A stretch of 64,000 nucleotides of DNA, taken from contig NW_015438361.1 in assembly GCF_001293395.1 (NCBI RefSeq), positions 1,421,950 to 1,485,949 on the forward strand. Direction: 5' to 3'. Below are positions 18,401-26,465 of the stretch, in pieces. Made by a program: the position numbers and the translations under genes. Positions within the stretch are counted from its first letter, which is position 1; every line of letters begins with the position of its first letter. Origin of the DNA: Leptomonas pyrrhocoris (Eukaryota; Euglenozoa; Kinetoplastea; Trypanosomatida; Trypanosomatidae). Under the pieces are notes generated by a model. It was not told where the DNA came from, searched no databases, and saw only the letters and a program-made list of their open reading frames with translations.

Positions 18401-20029
18401 GAGGTGATCGACCTGTGGTACGGCTGCTTCTCCCTTGACAACAAACCGCTGCCGCACAGCACGGCAGTCTTCAGCGGCTACCTTCCTAAAGAGCAGCGTG
18501 AGATCTACGTGATCGGAGTCACCGACGTGCCCGCCTCCCTTCTCGGGACAGACGAGCTGGGGCGCTACTTTCTGGCGTACTTGGGGACGGTCACGTACTT
18601 TGTTCTCGCCAACACTGCGATCACCTCGAAGAAGCACCAAGCAAACAATGCCGTGCTGGTGCTGTGCAAGCGCTCTTTTATTGTGCGGGTAGCCAACATC
18701 GAGCTCTTCGACAACGTCGCCGTCCACAAAGACGGCGTCCACAGAGGCGACTTCAGCGCAACCGGGTGTGCCCTTCGCATCAACGAATCCTCGATCGGCA
18801 TCATTTTGGTCAACACGAAGCCGGGCAGCTACACCCCATCTACCCGGGCCGCGTGTATTCGCACACTTCTCTCCAGCTTTCCATTTGCTGACGCTGCGGT
18901 AGACATTTCGATGCGGTTCGACTACTTTGTGGTGTCCGGCGCCTTCCACTTCGGCGGCGACTTTAGCGCCGAGGACGCGTTGATCCGCGAGATTCTGTCG
19001 GATAATCTCATGTCGAACATGCGCGAGATGGAGCCAAGCGCGACGCTGCGCTGCTCGACCGCGCCGCTGCGCATTTTCTACTCCGTGCGGCCGAGCGTCT
19101 CGCGCATGGACGTCTCCGCGTACTCGACGTCGCGTGCGCTGGGCCTCGCCAACGCGTTTATCGCGGCGGATGTGTTTTGCCAGCGCTCGTTTCTCAGCCT
19201 CTTTGGGGAAACGGTGCCGCACGTGCAGATCCTCCTCGAACGGGTGACTGTCAGCGGAGCGCGACTGCCCTCCATCGGCGGAGCTGAGCTCCAGATTTCA
19301 ATGGACGCCGCGGAGGGCTCCCCCATGTACTACCAGCTGACGAAGCGGGACGGCAACTACATCATCCCCGTTTTCACTGAGCCGTGTCTTCAGCCTTGCG
19401 TCAGTAACCTCGAGTATCTGCGCCTGCAGACGCTCACGTTCACCGTTCTCGGCAGCGTGGGGTCGATGGAGGCGCACAAGCGCATTGTCGTCGCCTCCGG
19501 GGTGTTTCCGCTGAAGTCTGTCGTCCTCGCAGAGCCCGCCCTGCTGCACATCCCTCTCTACTACCGAGGGTGCACTGTGGGTAAGCTGACGGCCGTCCTC
19601 CACCAACTGTACTACGAGCGCAACAGCGCCGAGGTCAGCGCGCTCGGCTTCCACGACGCGCGGTGTGTGACGCTTGTCACGTGTTTCGAGAACGAGATCC
19701 GTCGACCCAGCGGCAGGTGGGTGCCGGCCTCCCCTGTGGAAGGCGGCGTGTGCCATTTCTCCTCGCACGACCCAACGCAGGCGCGCGAGCGAGACGAGTT
19801 TCTGCTGCCCGATCCGCACACGTGGCGCTGGCTTACGGAGTGGCAGCACGACCAGCGCGAGGACGACTCGCAAGGTTGGGTGTACGCAGATGGGGTCGAG
19901 GCGGAGCTGCAACTCACCGCCACCGCGACCACCAGCATCCGACGCCGCCGGTGGACGCGGATGATGCAAGCCAGCAACCCCATTGTCTACCACGGCTACC
20001 TCGCGCAGAAGCTATCGGATGGTGCGTAA
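15497..20029 (+). CDS. Kinesin (kinesin-3-like motor) with PH-like, degenerate inositol 5-phosphatase, C2-like and dysferlin-like tail
   Basis: This 1,510-residue protein opens with a complete kinesin motor. It has P-loop GQTGSGKT (95-102), switch I NATSSRSHAVF, switch II LVDLAGSE, and a C-terminal motor part (HIPYRDSTLTWILKDNLGG) closest to kinesin-3/KIF1. A coiled coil spans about 355-500 and an acidic low-complexity linker 510-780. About 850-930 reads as a PH-like domain. About 957-1160 follows the strand order of an inositol polyphosphate 5-phosphatase (endonuclease-exonuclease-phosphatase fold), but the catalytic GDLN-type motif is replaced by SGAFHFG, so it is probably inactive. About 1240-1380 looks C2-like. 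Near the end WRWLTEW, QGWVYADG and RRRRWTRMM match the tryptophan/arginine pattern of dysferlin (DysF) domains. This suggests membrane-cargo transport guided by phosphoinositides. The motor call is firm; tail calls are pattern-based. Confidence 0.85.
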   Translation: MSVRVAVRTRPLSENELKTNAEVIVRMNGNEVSVVESVEGYGGTFLYDSALWSTGRVVEGSSNAEASQAYVYDAIGAELLEHIMTGYNGCIFAYGQTGSGKTYCMMGTTESAGLIPRIAQNLFEASAALRSENVEVCVEVSYYEIYNEKVRCLLRPTQGGYDDTQLRVREHPKYGPFIEGLAKFVVRTQGEFLKLMSDGNKVRTTASTAMNATSSRSHAVFAITLTQKQKKGILVTQKTSRLNLVDLAGSERASKSLATGKRLTEGSSINLSLTCLGNVISALAEVEETGKSRHIPYRDSTLTWILKDNLGGNSKTVMLATISPSSMQYEETMSTLRYAERAKKIVNKAVVNETNNNELVAALQKEISFLRSQLVSASTNERERLLEELEASEAVKKELTSSLEEKLADTKRLMEEREEYMRGLEAKLNAQMEEIEHLRVANDEKERRIDALLRRIQSLDVAGSEPNREKVEEIREQVAALEQEQKATETHMRERQKQIRGSIGVSENDDDGPSFSLAASLAPPSARFPPATTAQLPAFEEQGADEAELPTAVRAAIQRSRTSSIAQFNIEEEPLAEAMEEADDDLTLESHHESVDEGLAADEDLIFDDELEISAPADSDLDELLVDDSDLRVPPDSAESERKEAPKEEVGVLRSDSADALTEEEKPGKRSVEVQVSATAAEAAATPFPRGDTSSQIDAPALLLPTSNASRTVLQDAPSPSPPHQPLSPSLSPLPSPAVCDTKMEEVAANNETAAAATAAPVPRAESLSSQQPTQQGATIIEMQVALEEFFTKSRDRPEIYAPNEHTAQLVIPSHALPNNRFLREAFRVSKMRETDVLKHKKDRIWEIDMFSSRFSNLDTAGVKSFDLPTMNLFRVEKNATHSRRLALYFFDAPHPYELEFTSTARRQQFFELSMLLRRNSILWCPSLCLDGENDVTITVRGTTIDRPSHNGIPVSGEVKMTVARMPYEVIDLWYGCFSLDNKPLPHSTAVFSGYLPKEQREIYVIGVTDVPASLLGTDELGRYFLAYLGTVTYFVLANTAITSKKHQANNAVLVLCKRSFIVRVANIELFDNVAVHKDGVHRGDFSATGCALRINESSIGIILVNTKPGSYTPSTRAACIRTLLSSFPFADAAVDISMRFDYFVVSGAFHFGGDFSAEDALIREILSDNLMSNMREMEPSATLRCSTAPLRIFYSVRPSVSRMDVSAYSTSRALGLANAFIAADVFCQRSFLSLFGETVPHVQILLERVTVSGARLPSIGGAELQISMDAAEGSPMYYQLTKRDGNYIIPVFTEPCLQPCVSNLEYLRLQTLTFTVLGSVGSMEAHKRIVVASGVFPLKSVVLAEPALLHIPLYYRGCTVGKLTAVLHQLYYERNSAEVSALGFHDARCVTLVTCFENEIRRPSGRWVPASPVEGGVCHFSSHDPTQARERDEFLLPDPHTWRWLTEWQHDQREDDSQGWVYADGVEAELQLTATATTSIRRRRWTRMMQASNPIVYHGYLAQKLSDGA

Positions 20030-20566
20030 AGTCCACTCGCCGACAATGGAGAAGCAGCTTTCTCATCCATCACGCTTTTTTTCTCCACTGACACATCTTT
20101 GCCGCCAGTGAGTTGTGCGTTGCAGGCATGACGGCCTCTTTTTGCTGTTCTCTCAACACCGCTGTTCTCTTTCGATATATTTCCTTCCAACGTTTGCGTT
20201 TCTCGCCAGGAGTCAAAATACGATAAAAGAGGATATTTTCGTGCGCACGTCGTTGCGCTTTCCGCGGCAAACGCACTTTATAAATGTAGAGAGATATTTA
20301 CCTGTTTGAGTGCCATTGTCTGCTGTTCACTGGTCGAGTCGGTCGCTTCGACGGCACCTCCCACCTCTCGACTTCGCACACGCATGGATTGGCGACTGTT
20401 CGCTGCTGTTTTATGCATCTTCTTTTTAAGTCCTTGGTGGTCTTTTTCTCCTTCCTTATTTTTCTTCTCGGCCTCGCGTTGGAGAACGCTGTTGTACCAC
20501 CAACCTCGTTGACGTTTGCACCCAAGGAGCCCAGAAGGTGGGCTCGTATACATATTTGCACCGCGG
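20030..20566. other. Intergenic spacer
   Basis: A T-rich tract (about 20439-20470) precedes AG at 20483-20484, the likely acceptor for the DCN1-like gene. No supported ORF is seen. Confidence 0.4.
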
Positions 20567-21316
20567 ATGCTTGGGCGCAAAATGGTGACGAAGGCGACTC
20601 CTCCTCCCAAGTCGGCGACAAGTCCGCGGCGCGACCGCGGCAAGCCCGTTACCCCCTCTCCGCAAACCCGGGCCAGCCCCGTGAGCCCGAAGCTGGGCGC
20701 AACACAGTTTCACTCAAAGGGAGCACGCAGCGAGATGGAGCTTCATTTTGATCGGTACTGCTCTCTAGAGAAGTCTTCGCAGACAGACAGCTTAACAGGA
20801 CGCGGACTCACCCAGTTTTTATCGGAGATCGCCGTTTCGCCGTTCTCGTTCGAGTACTACGTCGTTTTGTGGAAGCTCAGTGCTACGCAAAACGGCTGCA
20901 TTTTGCGCTTAGAGTGGGTCATGGCGATGTACACGCACGGCGTCGAGTTTCTTAGCCAACTCAAAATAAAGACGGCAGAGTGGGTGAAGGAGGTGCGCGG
21001 CAGTGGGGGCCGCTTTCTCCTCATGTACAACTTCTTGTACGACTACATCCGCGGCGAGGACGACCGCTGCATGTCGCTCCAAAATGCGACGACCGCGTGG
21101 GACTTATTTTTCGAGAAGAAAGATCTGTATGTCCAGTGGAAACCCTGGGCCGCTGATCACGTGCATTCGGAAGTCTCACGCGACCTATGGCGGCAGGTTG
21201 GCGTGCTGATTACATTGAACACAGGCGCGACGAAAAGCGGCAGCGAGGCGATTATGACGGCGACTCTGCCAACGGTTATCACCGACTTCCTTGAGCGGAA
21301 TAACAAAACTCCTTGA
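20567..21316 (+). CDS. DCN1-like protein (cullin neddylation E3, PONY domain)
   Basis: This 249-residue protein has a basic, proline-rich N-terminus (about 1-50) followed by a potentiating-neddylation (PONY) domain over the rest. Recognisable pieces are a run of helices with LYDYIRGEDDR, ATTAWDLFFEKK and VSRDLWRQVGVL, matching the A-x-x-W-x-LLF and (I/V)S-x-D-x-W-x-x-L segments of DCUN1 proteins. DCN1 brings NEDD8-charged UBC12 to cullins and so activates cullin-RING ubiquitin ligases. In many family members the N-terminus carries UBA or lipid-anchor sequences; none is evident here. A second ATG at 20582 could also serve. Confidence 0.7.
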   Translation: MLGRKMVTKATPPPKSATSPRRDRGKPVTPSPQTRASPVSPKLGATQFHSKGARSEMELHFDRYCSLEKSSQTDSLTGRGLTQFLSEIAVSPFSFEYYVVLWKLSATQNGCILRLEWVMAMYTHGVEFLSQLKIKTAEWVKEVRGSGGRFLLMYNFLYDYIRGEDDRCMSLQNATTAWDLFFEKKDLYVQWKPWAADHVHSEVSRDLWRQVGVLITLNTGATKSGSEAIMTATLPTVITDFLERNNKTP

Positions 21317-21854
21317 TTGCACGTTTATTTGCTTTCCCATGTGTACTAGAATTGAACGAAAAACGAAAGCACTGTCAACTGCAACTACGTCAAAGCCGCA
21401 CTGGCTATGAGCTTTGTTGCTGTCGTTTCCTTACGTGGTGGCATGAGAAAAAAATGATGACGAGGATCGTGCCTCGCATCCTAGCAACTTCGAGGTGTGC
21501 TGTGTCGTCCCATCGTCGACGCTCACTCATCCCTTCCCTTCTTCTGCTGCCTTCATTCTTCCCCCGTACGGTCTTTCACGACATTTTATGAAGGTTGTTC
21601 GCCACTCTCTGCCGCCACAACTGATACCCGGCGTCTCGCAGCTCACCGTCAAGAAGTGTGCAAAGTGCTTTGCTCTCCGCCGGTGGGACGTATTCGCAGG
21701 GAATTCCCTATTTTCTGTTTCTTTTTTCTTGCCCTGTCCTCTTTCGATAAACTAACCCTCTAGGAATCGTATGCATAAAAATAGGAACGATTCTATTATT
21801 ATTATTATTGCTATTATTATTATTCACTCCCTTTCAACAAGTGTCTTGCCCACA
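21317..21854. other. Intergenic spacer with polypyrimidine tract and ATT repeat
   Basis: A C/T-rich tract (about 21706-21745) is followed by AG at 21762-21763. An imperfect ATT repeat (about 21793-21824) would then lie inside the 5' UTR of the ankyrin gene. Confidence 0.45.
21793..21824 (+). repeat. Imperfect (ATT)n microsatellite in the 5' UTR region
   Basis: About ten ATT units interrupted once by a G lie 31 bp before the ankyrin-gene ATG. A similar short ATT run stands directly before the TOR start (about 43562-43580). Confidence 0.85.
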
Positions 21855-23039
21855 ATGGACGCGATCGAGCTAGTAAGTATCCTGCTCGAAGGCAACGATG
21901 CTGCGGTCGCAAAAACGGTAGCGAGCGACTCGTTTCTGAAGCTGTGCAACCAGCCGCTCGCCAACGGACAGTACGCCATCCACGCACTGGCGAACAAGAA
22001 AAATGCCAAAGGCGTCGAGACGCTGCTAAAGAACGGTGTTAGTGTCAATCAGGAATCCGAGGAGCAGGGAAACAGCCTGGGCTTCACCGCGGCGCATTAC
22101 GCGGCCGCTAGCAACTGCGTCCCGGTGCTGGAGGTGCTGCAGGCGCACCGTGCCGACCTTAACCACACCGCCGCGGACAAGTGGACCCCGCTGCACGTGG
22201 CGACCTTCCGCGGGCAAAGCGACGCAATCCAGAAACTTGTCGAGTTCGGCGCTGACATCAACTGCACCACCGGTGAAGGCCACACCCCTCTGCTGTTTGC
22301 CGTGAACCTCGGCCGCGTGAAGGACGCACGCTTCTTGTTGCAGAGCAAAGCGTGTATCCAGCTCAACGACACGAACCGCGACAATCTCCTGCACTACGCG
22401 CTGCACTACCGCATGGCACAGCAGCTGAAGGGGAAGTACAAGCTGCCCGACACGCAGCTCGACATTGCCGTCCTGCTCGTTCTCCACGGCGTGCGTCCCG
22501 ACGAGCCAAACGCGGCTGGGAATCTGCCCACGCACTACGCCGAAGCAGCGCTTCCCTCTCTCCCCAGGGCGCTCTCTGCTCTCTTCGACAACGCAATCAA
22601 GCTGCTGTGTGCCCCGCTGGAGTTCAATTACTTGACGCTGGTCACCGCGACGAAGGAATTTCTCGTGGAGGCGGTCGGCATCGAAGACGCCAAGGCCGAG
22701 GAGCTGCAGAGGGTCATGCGTGCACTCGAGACAGAGCGCCAGAGCACGCGTCGCAGCACCACCACGGCCCCTCCGCAGCCTGCTGCCATGCCGCCCGGTC
22801 ACCCCGCCGTGCCGGCTGATGTCATGAATTTCGCATCCGGCGACCCCAGCGGCGGCAAATGTCCGTTTTTCGCACGCACGGCGAAGCAGCAGGCGAACAA
22901 GCGTGCGCTCGACAGCGAAGAGGAGCGCGCCCACTGCCCTTTTAGCGCGTACACCATTCGCAAAAATCAGACGGCGCTGATTCTGGCAGGAATCGCTTTT
23001 CTTGTCGGATACGGCTGTGGCAAATCTGGCCGGTTGTAG
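21855..23039 (+). CDS. Tail-anchored ankyrin-repeat protein with paired CPF motifs
   Basis: This 394-residue protein has four to five ankyrin repeats over about residues 30-215; FTAAHYAAASN, WTPLHVATFRG and HTPLLFAVNLG are clear repeat cores. A helical region follows, then a Pro/Thr-rich linker (about 300-325). Two similar short segments, KCPFFARTAKQ and HCPFSAYTIRK, come next. The last about 20 residues are hydrophobic (ALILAGIAFLVGYGCG) with a short basic end, a typical tail anchor for ER or outer mitochondrial membrane. Cys-Pro-Phe motifs of this form resemble heme-regulatory motifs such as those in ALA synthase. The upstream in-frame ATG (21771) would add an Ile-rich stretch encoded by the ATT repeat; the ATG at 21855 is preferred. 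Partner and function are unknown. Confidence 0.75.
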   Translation: MDAIELVSILLEGNDAAVAKTVASDSFLKLCNQPLANGQYAIHALANKKNAKGVETLLKNGVSVNQESEEQGNSLGFTAAHYAAASNCVPVLEVLQAHRADLNHTAADKWTPLHVATFRGQSDAIQKLVEFGADINCTTGEGHTPLLFAVNLGRVKDARFLLQSKACIQLNDTNRDNLLHYALHYRMAQQLKGKYKLPDTQLDIAVLLVLHGVRPDEPNAAGNLPTHYAEAALPSLPRALSALFDNAIKLLCAPLEFNYLTLVTATKEFLVEAVGIEDAKAEELQRVMRALETERQSTRRSTTTAPPQPAAMPPGHPAVPADVMNFASGDPSGGKCPFFARTAKQQANKRALDSEEERAHCPFSAYTIRKNQTALILAGIAFLVGYGCGKSGRL

Positions 23040-23769
23040 GAGAATCGCGGCTGTTTCGCCAGTGTTCAGCGATGCCTTGTACACTTTCTCACCAGCTTTC
23101 CCCACTTGTTTTCATCGACATAATCAGCGTTGTTTCTACTACTATCTATGGGTTTCCTGTGCTCTTTGATGTTGTTCGTTTCTCCCTAAGGCGTTGCGAC
23201 TGTTGTTCGCTCGCTTACTTGCTCTTTTAGCGCCCGCAAACTTCCAATTGACTCACCCTTGTGTAAAGCTTCATTAATGCGTCACAATATACCTTCCCTC
23301 CGTCTCATCGTAGCTTAACAACTCCACGTTTTGTGATGTCCAACTCTGTGAAGTCCCAAATATCTCCTCAACACGTAAATGCGTGGTCGCTCCTCGTCAT
23401 TTGCAGCATGCTTCCGTTAGAGAGCTTCGTCTCTTTTCTCTTATGAGGCTGTTCTCGCTAGCTCTTTAGGAGGGGGGGGGAGTTCATTGAAGTGCTGCGG
23501 CTTTTGCTTGACACGACCGTTGTAGGCGAAGCGCACGAATACCCCTTGCGTTTTCTCTAGCGGCCGTCACACCCACGGCGCTGCCGTGCCCATCCTACGA
23601 ACTTGATGTATCACTGTGCTAGTGTCCACTTCACGACTTTCTCTTTCCGTCCTCGCTTCTTCACAAATGTTGGTTTCTTTCTGCTGTTTCCCCGCCCTCT
23701 ACGTTGACGCATCGCACCGACTTGTGCGGTACACGTAGTTTTCGACGTGACAGTCAGGCTTGACGAATT
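23040..23769. other. Intergenic spacer
   Basis: It contains a G9 run (23472-23480). A T/C tract at about 23674-23700 is followed by AG at 23737-23738, the likely acceptor for GAR1. No ORF or snoRNA-like element could be recognised by eye. Confidence 0.4.
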
Positions 23770-24429
23770 ATGCCCCGAGGATTCGGCGGACGTGGTGGTG
23801 GTGACCGCGGTGGTCGCGGCTTCGGCGGCCCACGCGGCGGCGGTGGCGGCTTCGGAGGCGGTGGCGGCTTCGGCGGCGGCCGCGGTGGCGGTGGTCGTGG
23901 TGGTGGTCGCGGCGGTCGTGGCGGCTTCAACTCCGAGCCCGACCCGCCGGACCACGTCGAGGAGGTCGGCACGTTCATGAACGCCGCGGAGGGTGAGCTA
24001 GTGTACAAGGTCACGGTGCCGGGGCAGGTGCCGCGTTTCAACGCCTTCGTCTACACCGAGAACAAGGCAAAAATCGGCAAGATCGAGGAGATTCTTGGCA
24101 ACACCACGGATGTCATGTTCTCAGTGAAGCCGTCGCCTGGCATTCAAGCAGCTTCGCTGAACGAGGGCGACAAGGTGTTCATCTCTAGCACGCAATTCTC
24201 ACCCCTGCGCGTCTTTACCGACCCGCCCAGGCCGCGTGGACGCGGTGGTCGCGGCGGCGGTCGTGGTGGCGATCGCGGAGGACGTGGTGGCGGCCGCGGT
24301 GGCGGCTTTGGCGATCGCGGTGGTCGCGGCGGCTTTGGCGACCGCGGAGGTCGCGGCAGCTTTGGCGGAGGTCGCGGCAGCTTCGGCGGAGGTCGCGGCA
24401 GCTTCGGTGGTCGCGGACGTGGTTATTAA
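23770..24429 (+). CDS. GAR1: H/ACA snoRNP protein GAR1
   Basis: This 219-residue protein has the classic GAR1 layout: a Gly/Arg-rich N-terminal tail (1-55), a central core (about 60-155) and a C-terminal Gly/Arg-rich tail (about 157-219). In the core, VPRFNAFVYTENKAKIGKI and a following EILG match the GAR1 signature (P-x-FNAP-x-Y-x-EN-x-x-x-IG-K-x-DEI-x-G), and SLNEGDKVFISS matches its last strands. GAR1 sits on the pseudouridine synthase Cbf5/dyskerin in H/ACA particles that modify rRNA. Codons of the RGG tails form an imperfect GGC/CGC repeat, which creates long spurious open frames on both strands. Confidence 0.9.
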   Translation: MPRGFGGRGGGDRGGRGFGGPRGGGGGFGGGGGFGGGRGGGGRGGGRGGRGGFNSEPDPPDHVEEVGTFMNAAEGELVYKVTVPGQVPRFNAFVYTENKAKIGKIEEILGNTTDVMFSVKPSPGIQAASLNEGDKVFISSTQFSPLRVFTDPPRPRGRGGRGGGRGGDRGGRGGGRGGGFGDRGGRGGFGDRGGRGSFGGGRGSFGGGRGSFGGRGRGY

Positions 24430-25134
24430 TCGCGGTGAACTATTTTCTTTCTTTTTCCTAGTTAAAACGCACATGAAACAATAGCGGACGAGGGGAGCAG
24501 CAGCTGCGAAACGGGCTAATTTGAAGACGCTCACCAGCAAGAAAAGAAACCAAAAGGAATGCTGAACCTCCTCCCTTAAGCAGATGAAATAATAAAAATG
24601 CAGGTGTTTATCTTATTTAAACGATAAACGTTTCTTGTGCTCCTTTAGATAAACGAAGTTGAAACACAAACGAAAGTGTCAAGTTAAGATGCGCAAGCTC
24701 AGAGACACTTCTCCGTCGATGAACGGGCGCAGGTCGAAAGAGAAGTACCTTTTTCAGTAGAGAAAGGAAACAGGTCGATCTTTTGGGGTTGAACTCACTT
24801 CCTTTTCGGGCTCTTTTGAAAACGAAAAGAATATCTTTGTTCGAGAGAAACAAAATGAACTTGAGAAACGACTTTTTTTTCTCGGCGGCAGCTGTCTTTT
24901 GTCTCTCTTTTACTTGAAACGGGCAACGAGAACTGTCTATTTACCTACGAACAGCAATGTGGGGCTGTGTTGATCTGCGTATTTCACTTTGCATACTTCT
25001 ACTTGAATGGCGATGTAATACTAATCATCTCTTCTTAATTCGTCCGGTTCCTCTCCTGCTTTTCTTTTTTCATTTGCTCCGTTCTGCTCCCACTCTTTCC
25101 ATTCCATAAATGCGTCCAAAAAGAAAAGTTGACG
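24430..25134. other. Intergenic spacer
   Basis: It is A-rich in the middle. A long C/T tract (about 25040-25105) then leads to AG at 25122-25123, predicting an 11-nt 5' UTR for the DHHC gene. A stray ATG at 25109 lies upstream of that acceptor. Confidence 0.45.
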
Positions 25135-25908
25135 ATGTACGATTCGAGAAGATCGTGCTGCGGATTCAACGTAGCGAGGAATTGTTTTGGTGGCGTAGCT
25201 CTCCTCGTCGGGGTGCCGCTGTTGGTGATTGTGCATATGAAGACGGTTGTCTTGACGGCCTTCTTTGTTGAACGTCGCGCCGACTCTCGTCTTGTGGCAG
25301 AGATTTTGCTGGAATGGCTCTTTTGCATTCTGGTGGAAGCCTGCCTCTTTCTTCTTCTCGTCGCCGACCCCGGTTTCATTGGCGAACCCACAGAGCTGAG
25401 CTGCCGGTGTGCAAACTGCAAAATGGAAGTGGAGGACTTCGATCATCATTGTGGTGTATTGGGGGCTTGCATTGGAAGAGGAAACATGTGCTATTTTATT
25501 CTGTTTCTGTTGTTTGCCTCTCTTCTGTGCCTTCTCGGCGGCCTGGAAAACGTTGTGTACATAGTGCTCTTCGCTGCCGCCCACAAGAAGAGAAACGCAA
25601 ACTCTTCCTGGACCTCATTTAGTGCATGGAGGACAGCCCTCACGGATGGTGCAGATGTGATCCATGTTGCGTGCCTCGTCCTCCTCAGCTTTGTGGCCGT
25701 GTACGGTGGAGCTGTGTGCATCTTTCTGTGTCTGCGCTACACCTACCTTGGTTATCGAGGACAGAGTTCTGTGCGTCGTCGACGTCGAGAGAGCCTGCGC
25801 GGGTCACTCGCTCTCGTGTTTGCCAACGTACTCAACCCACAGTTTTCCCACAAGTATACACACCCTCCAATTTATGCTGCGGAAGAGATGGCAAAAAATA
25901 CAGTATGA
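25135..25908 (+). CDS. DHHC-type protein palmitoyltransferase
   Basis: This 257-residue protein has four predicted membrane segments (about 20-40, 60-80, 118-145 and 175-200). Between the second and third is a cysteine-rich domain: C-x-C-x2-C, then DFDHHCGVLGACIGRGN. The DHHC tetrad is intact. Zinc-binding Cys/His and the following YFxxFL agree with the family, which attaches palmitate to cytoplasmic cysteines via an acyl-enzyme. The C-terminal tail has a basic RRRRRESLR patch. The frame extends two codons upstream but without an ATG. Codon use is clearly less GC-biased at third positions than in the alpha-COP gene next door, consistent with low expression. Substrates cannot be predicted. Confidence 0.85.
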   Translation: MYDSRRSCCGFNVARNCFGGVALLVGVPLLVIVHMKTVVLTAFFVERRADSRLVAEILLEWLFCILVEACLFLLLVADPGFIGEPTELSCRCANCKMEVEDFDHHCGVLGACIGRGNMCYFILFLLFASLLCLLGGLENVVYIVLFAAAHKKRNANSSWTSFSAWRTALTDGADVIHVACLVLLSFVAVYGGAVCIFLCLRYTYLGYRGQSSVRRRRRESLRGSLALVFANVLNPQFSHKYTHPPIYAAEEMAKNTV

Positions 25909-26462
25909 CGGATCAAGATCATTTACTAACGCCCTTCAGCGCTTCTGCGCATCTTTTTGTTTACTGTTGCTGCTGTAGTGGTTCTCGCAGCTGGCGCCCA
26001 CTTGAGGTTTCGCTCTCACCCCGTCTCCTGTTCTCTTCGTCAGAGTCGAATCACCTCGCCTATTTTTTTACTACTGTTTTTGAAACGGGCTTCGAAATAA
26101 CCTTTTGTGGCACCCCTTCTGTTAAAGCCTGCTAACGCCTTTCATTTCTGCTCTTCCTCAAGACAACTTCATGTGCTGAAAGTTTCTTTTCCTCCTCATT
26201 ACTGTCTCAGGCAGCGGCGATAACTGTTTTAAACCCCAACAAGAGAGTGAATCGTTCGCATCATCGGTACTGTTATTATGACAGACCTTTTTTCGTTTGA
26301 TGAGATGGACTCCCTTCGACTTTTCTCTGTCTCCCTGCAACCAATCCATACTGTCATCTTGTCATCTCTTGCGCTAAATATCTCGCGGAACTACTGTACC
26401 CACCATCAGTACCAAATATTACTACTACTAAACTACAATAGAAGCAACCAGGCCAAGTGGAA
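25909..26462. other. Unique left flank of the duplicated block
   Basis: This 554-bp non-coding region contains a T/C stretch (26186-26207) ending in AG at 26210-26211. It serves as upstream region for the first alpha-COP copy only. It shows no resemblance by eye to the spacer before the second copy. Confidence 0.5.
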
Positions 26463-26465
26463 AAA

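Noticed and set aside
18008-19222. 404-codon minus-strand frame opposite the kinesin tail
   Set aside because: His/Arg/Val-rich shadow of the kinesin frame with no domain.
23611-24540. Overlapping Ala/Pro/Thr-rich frames around GAR1 and a possible minisatellite
   Set aside because: They are out-of-frame readings of the Gly/Arg codon repeats of the GAR1 tails.
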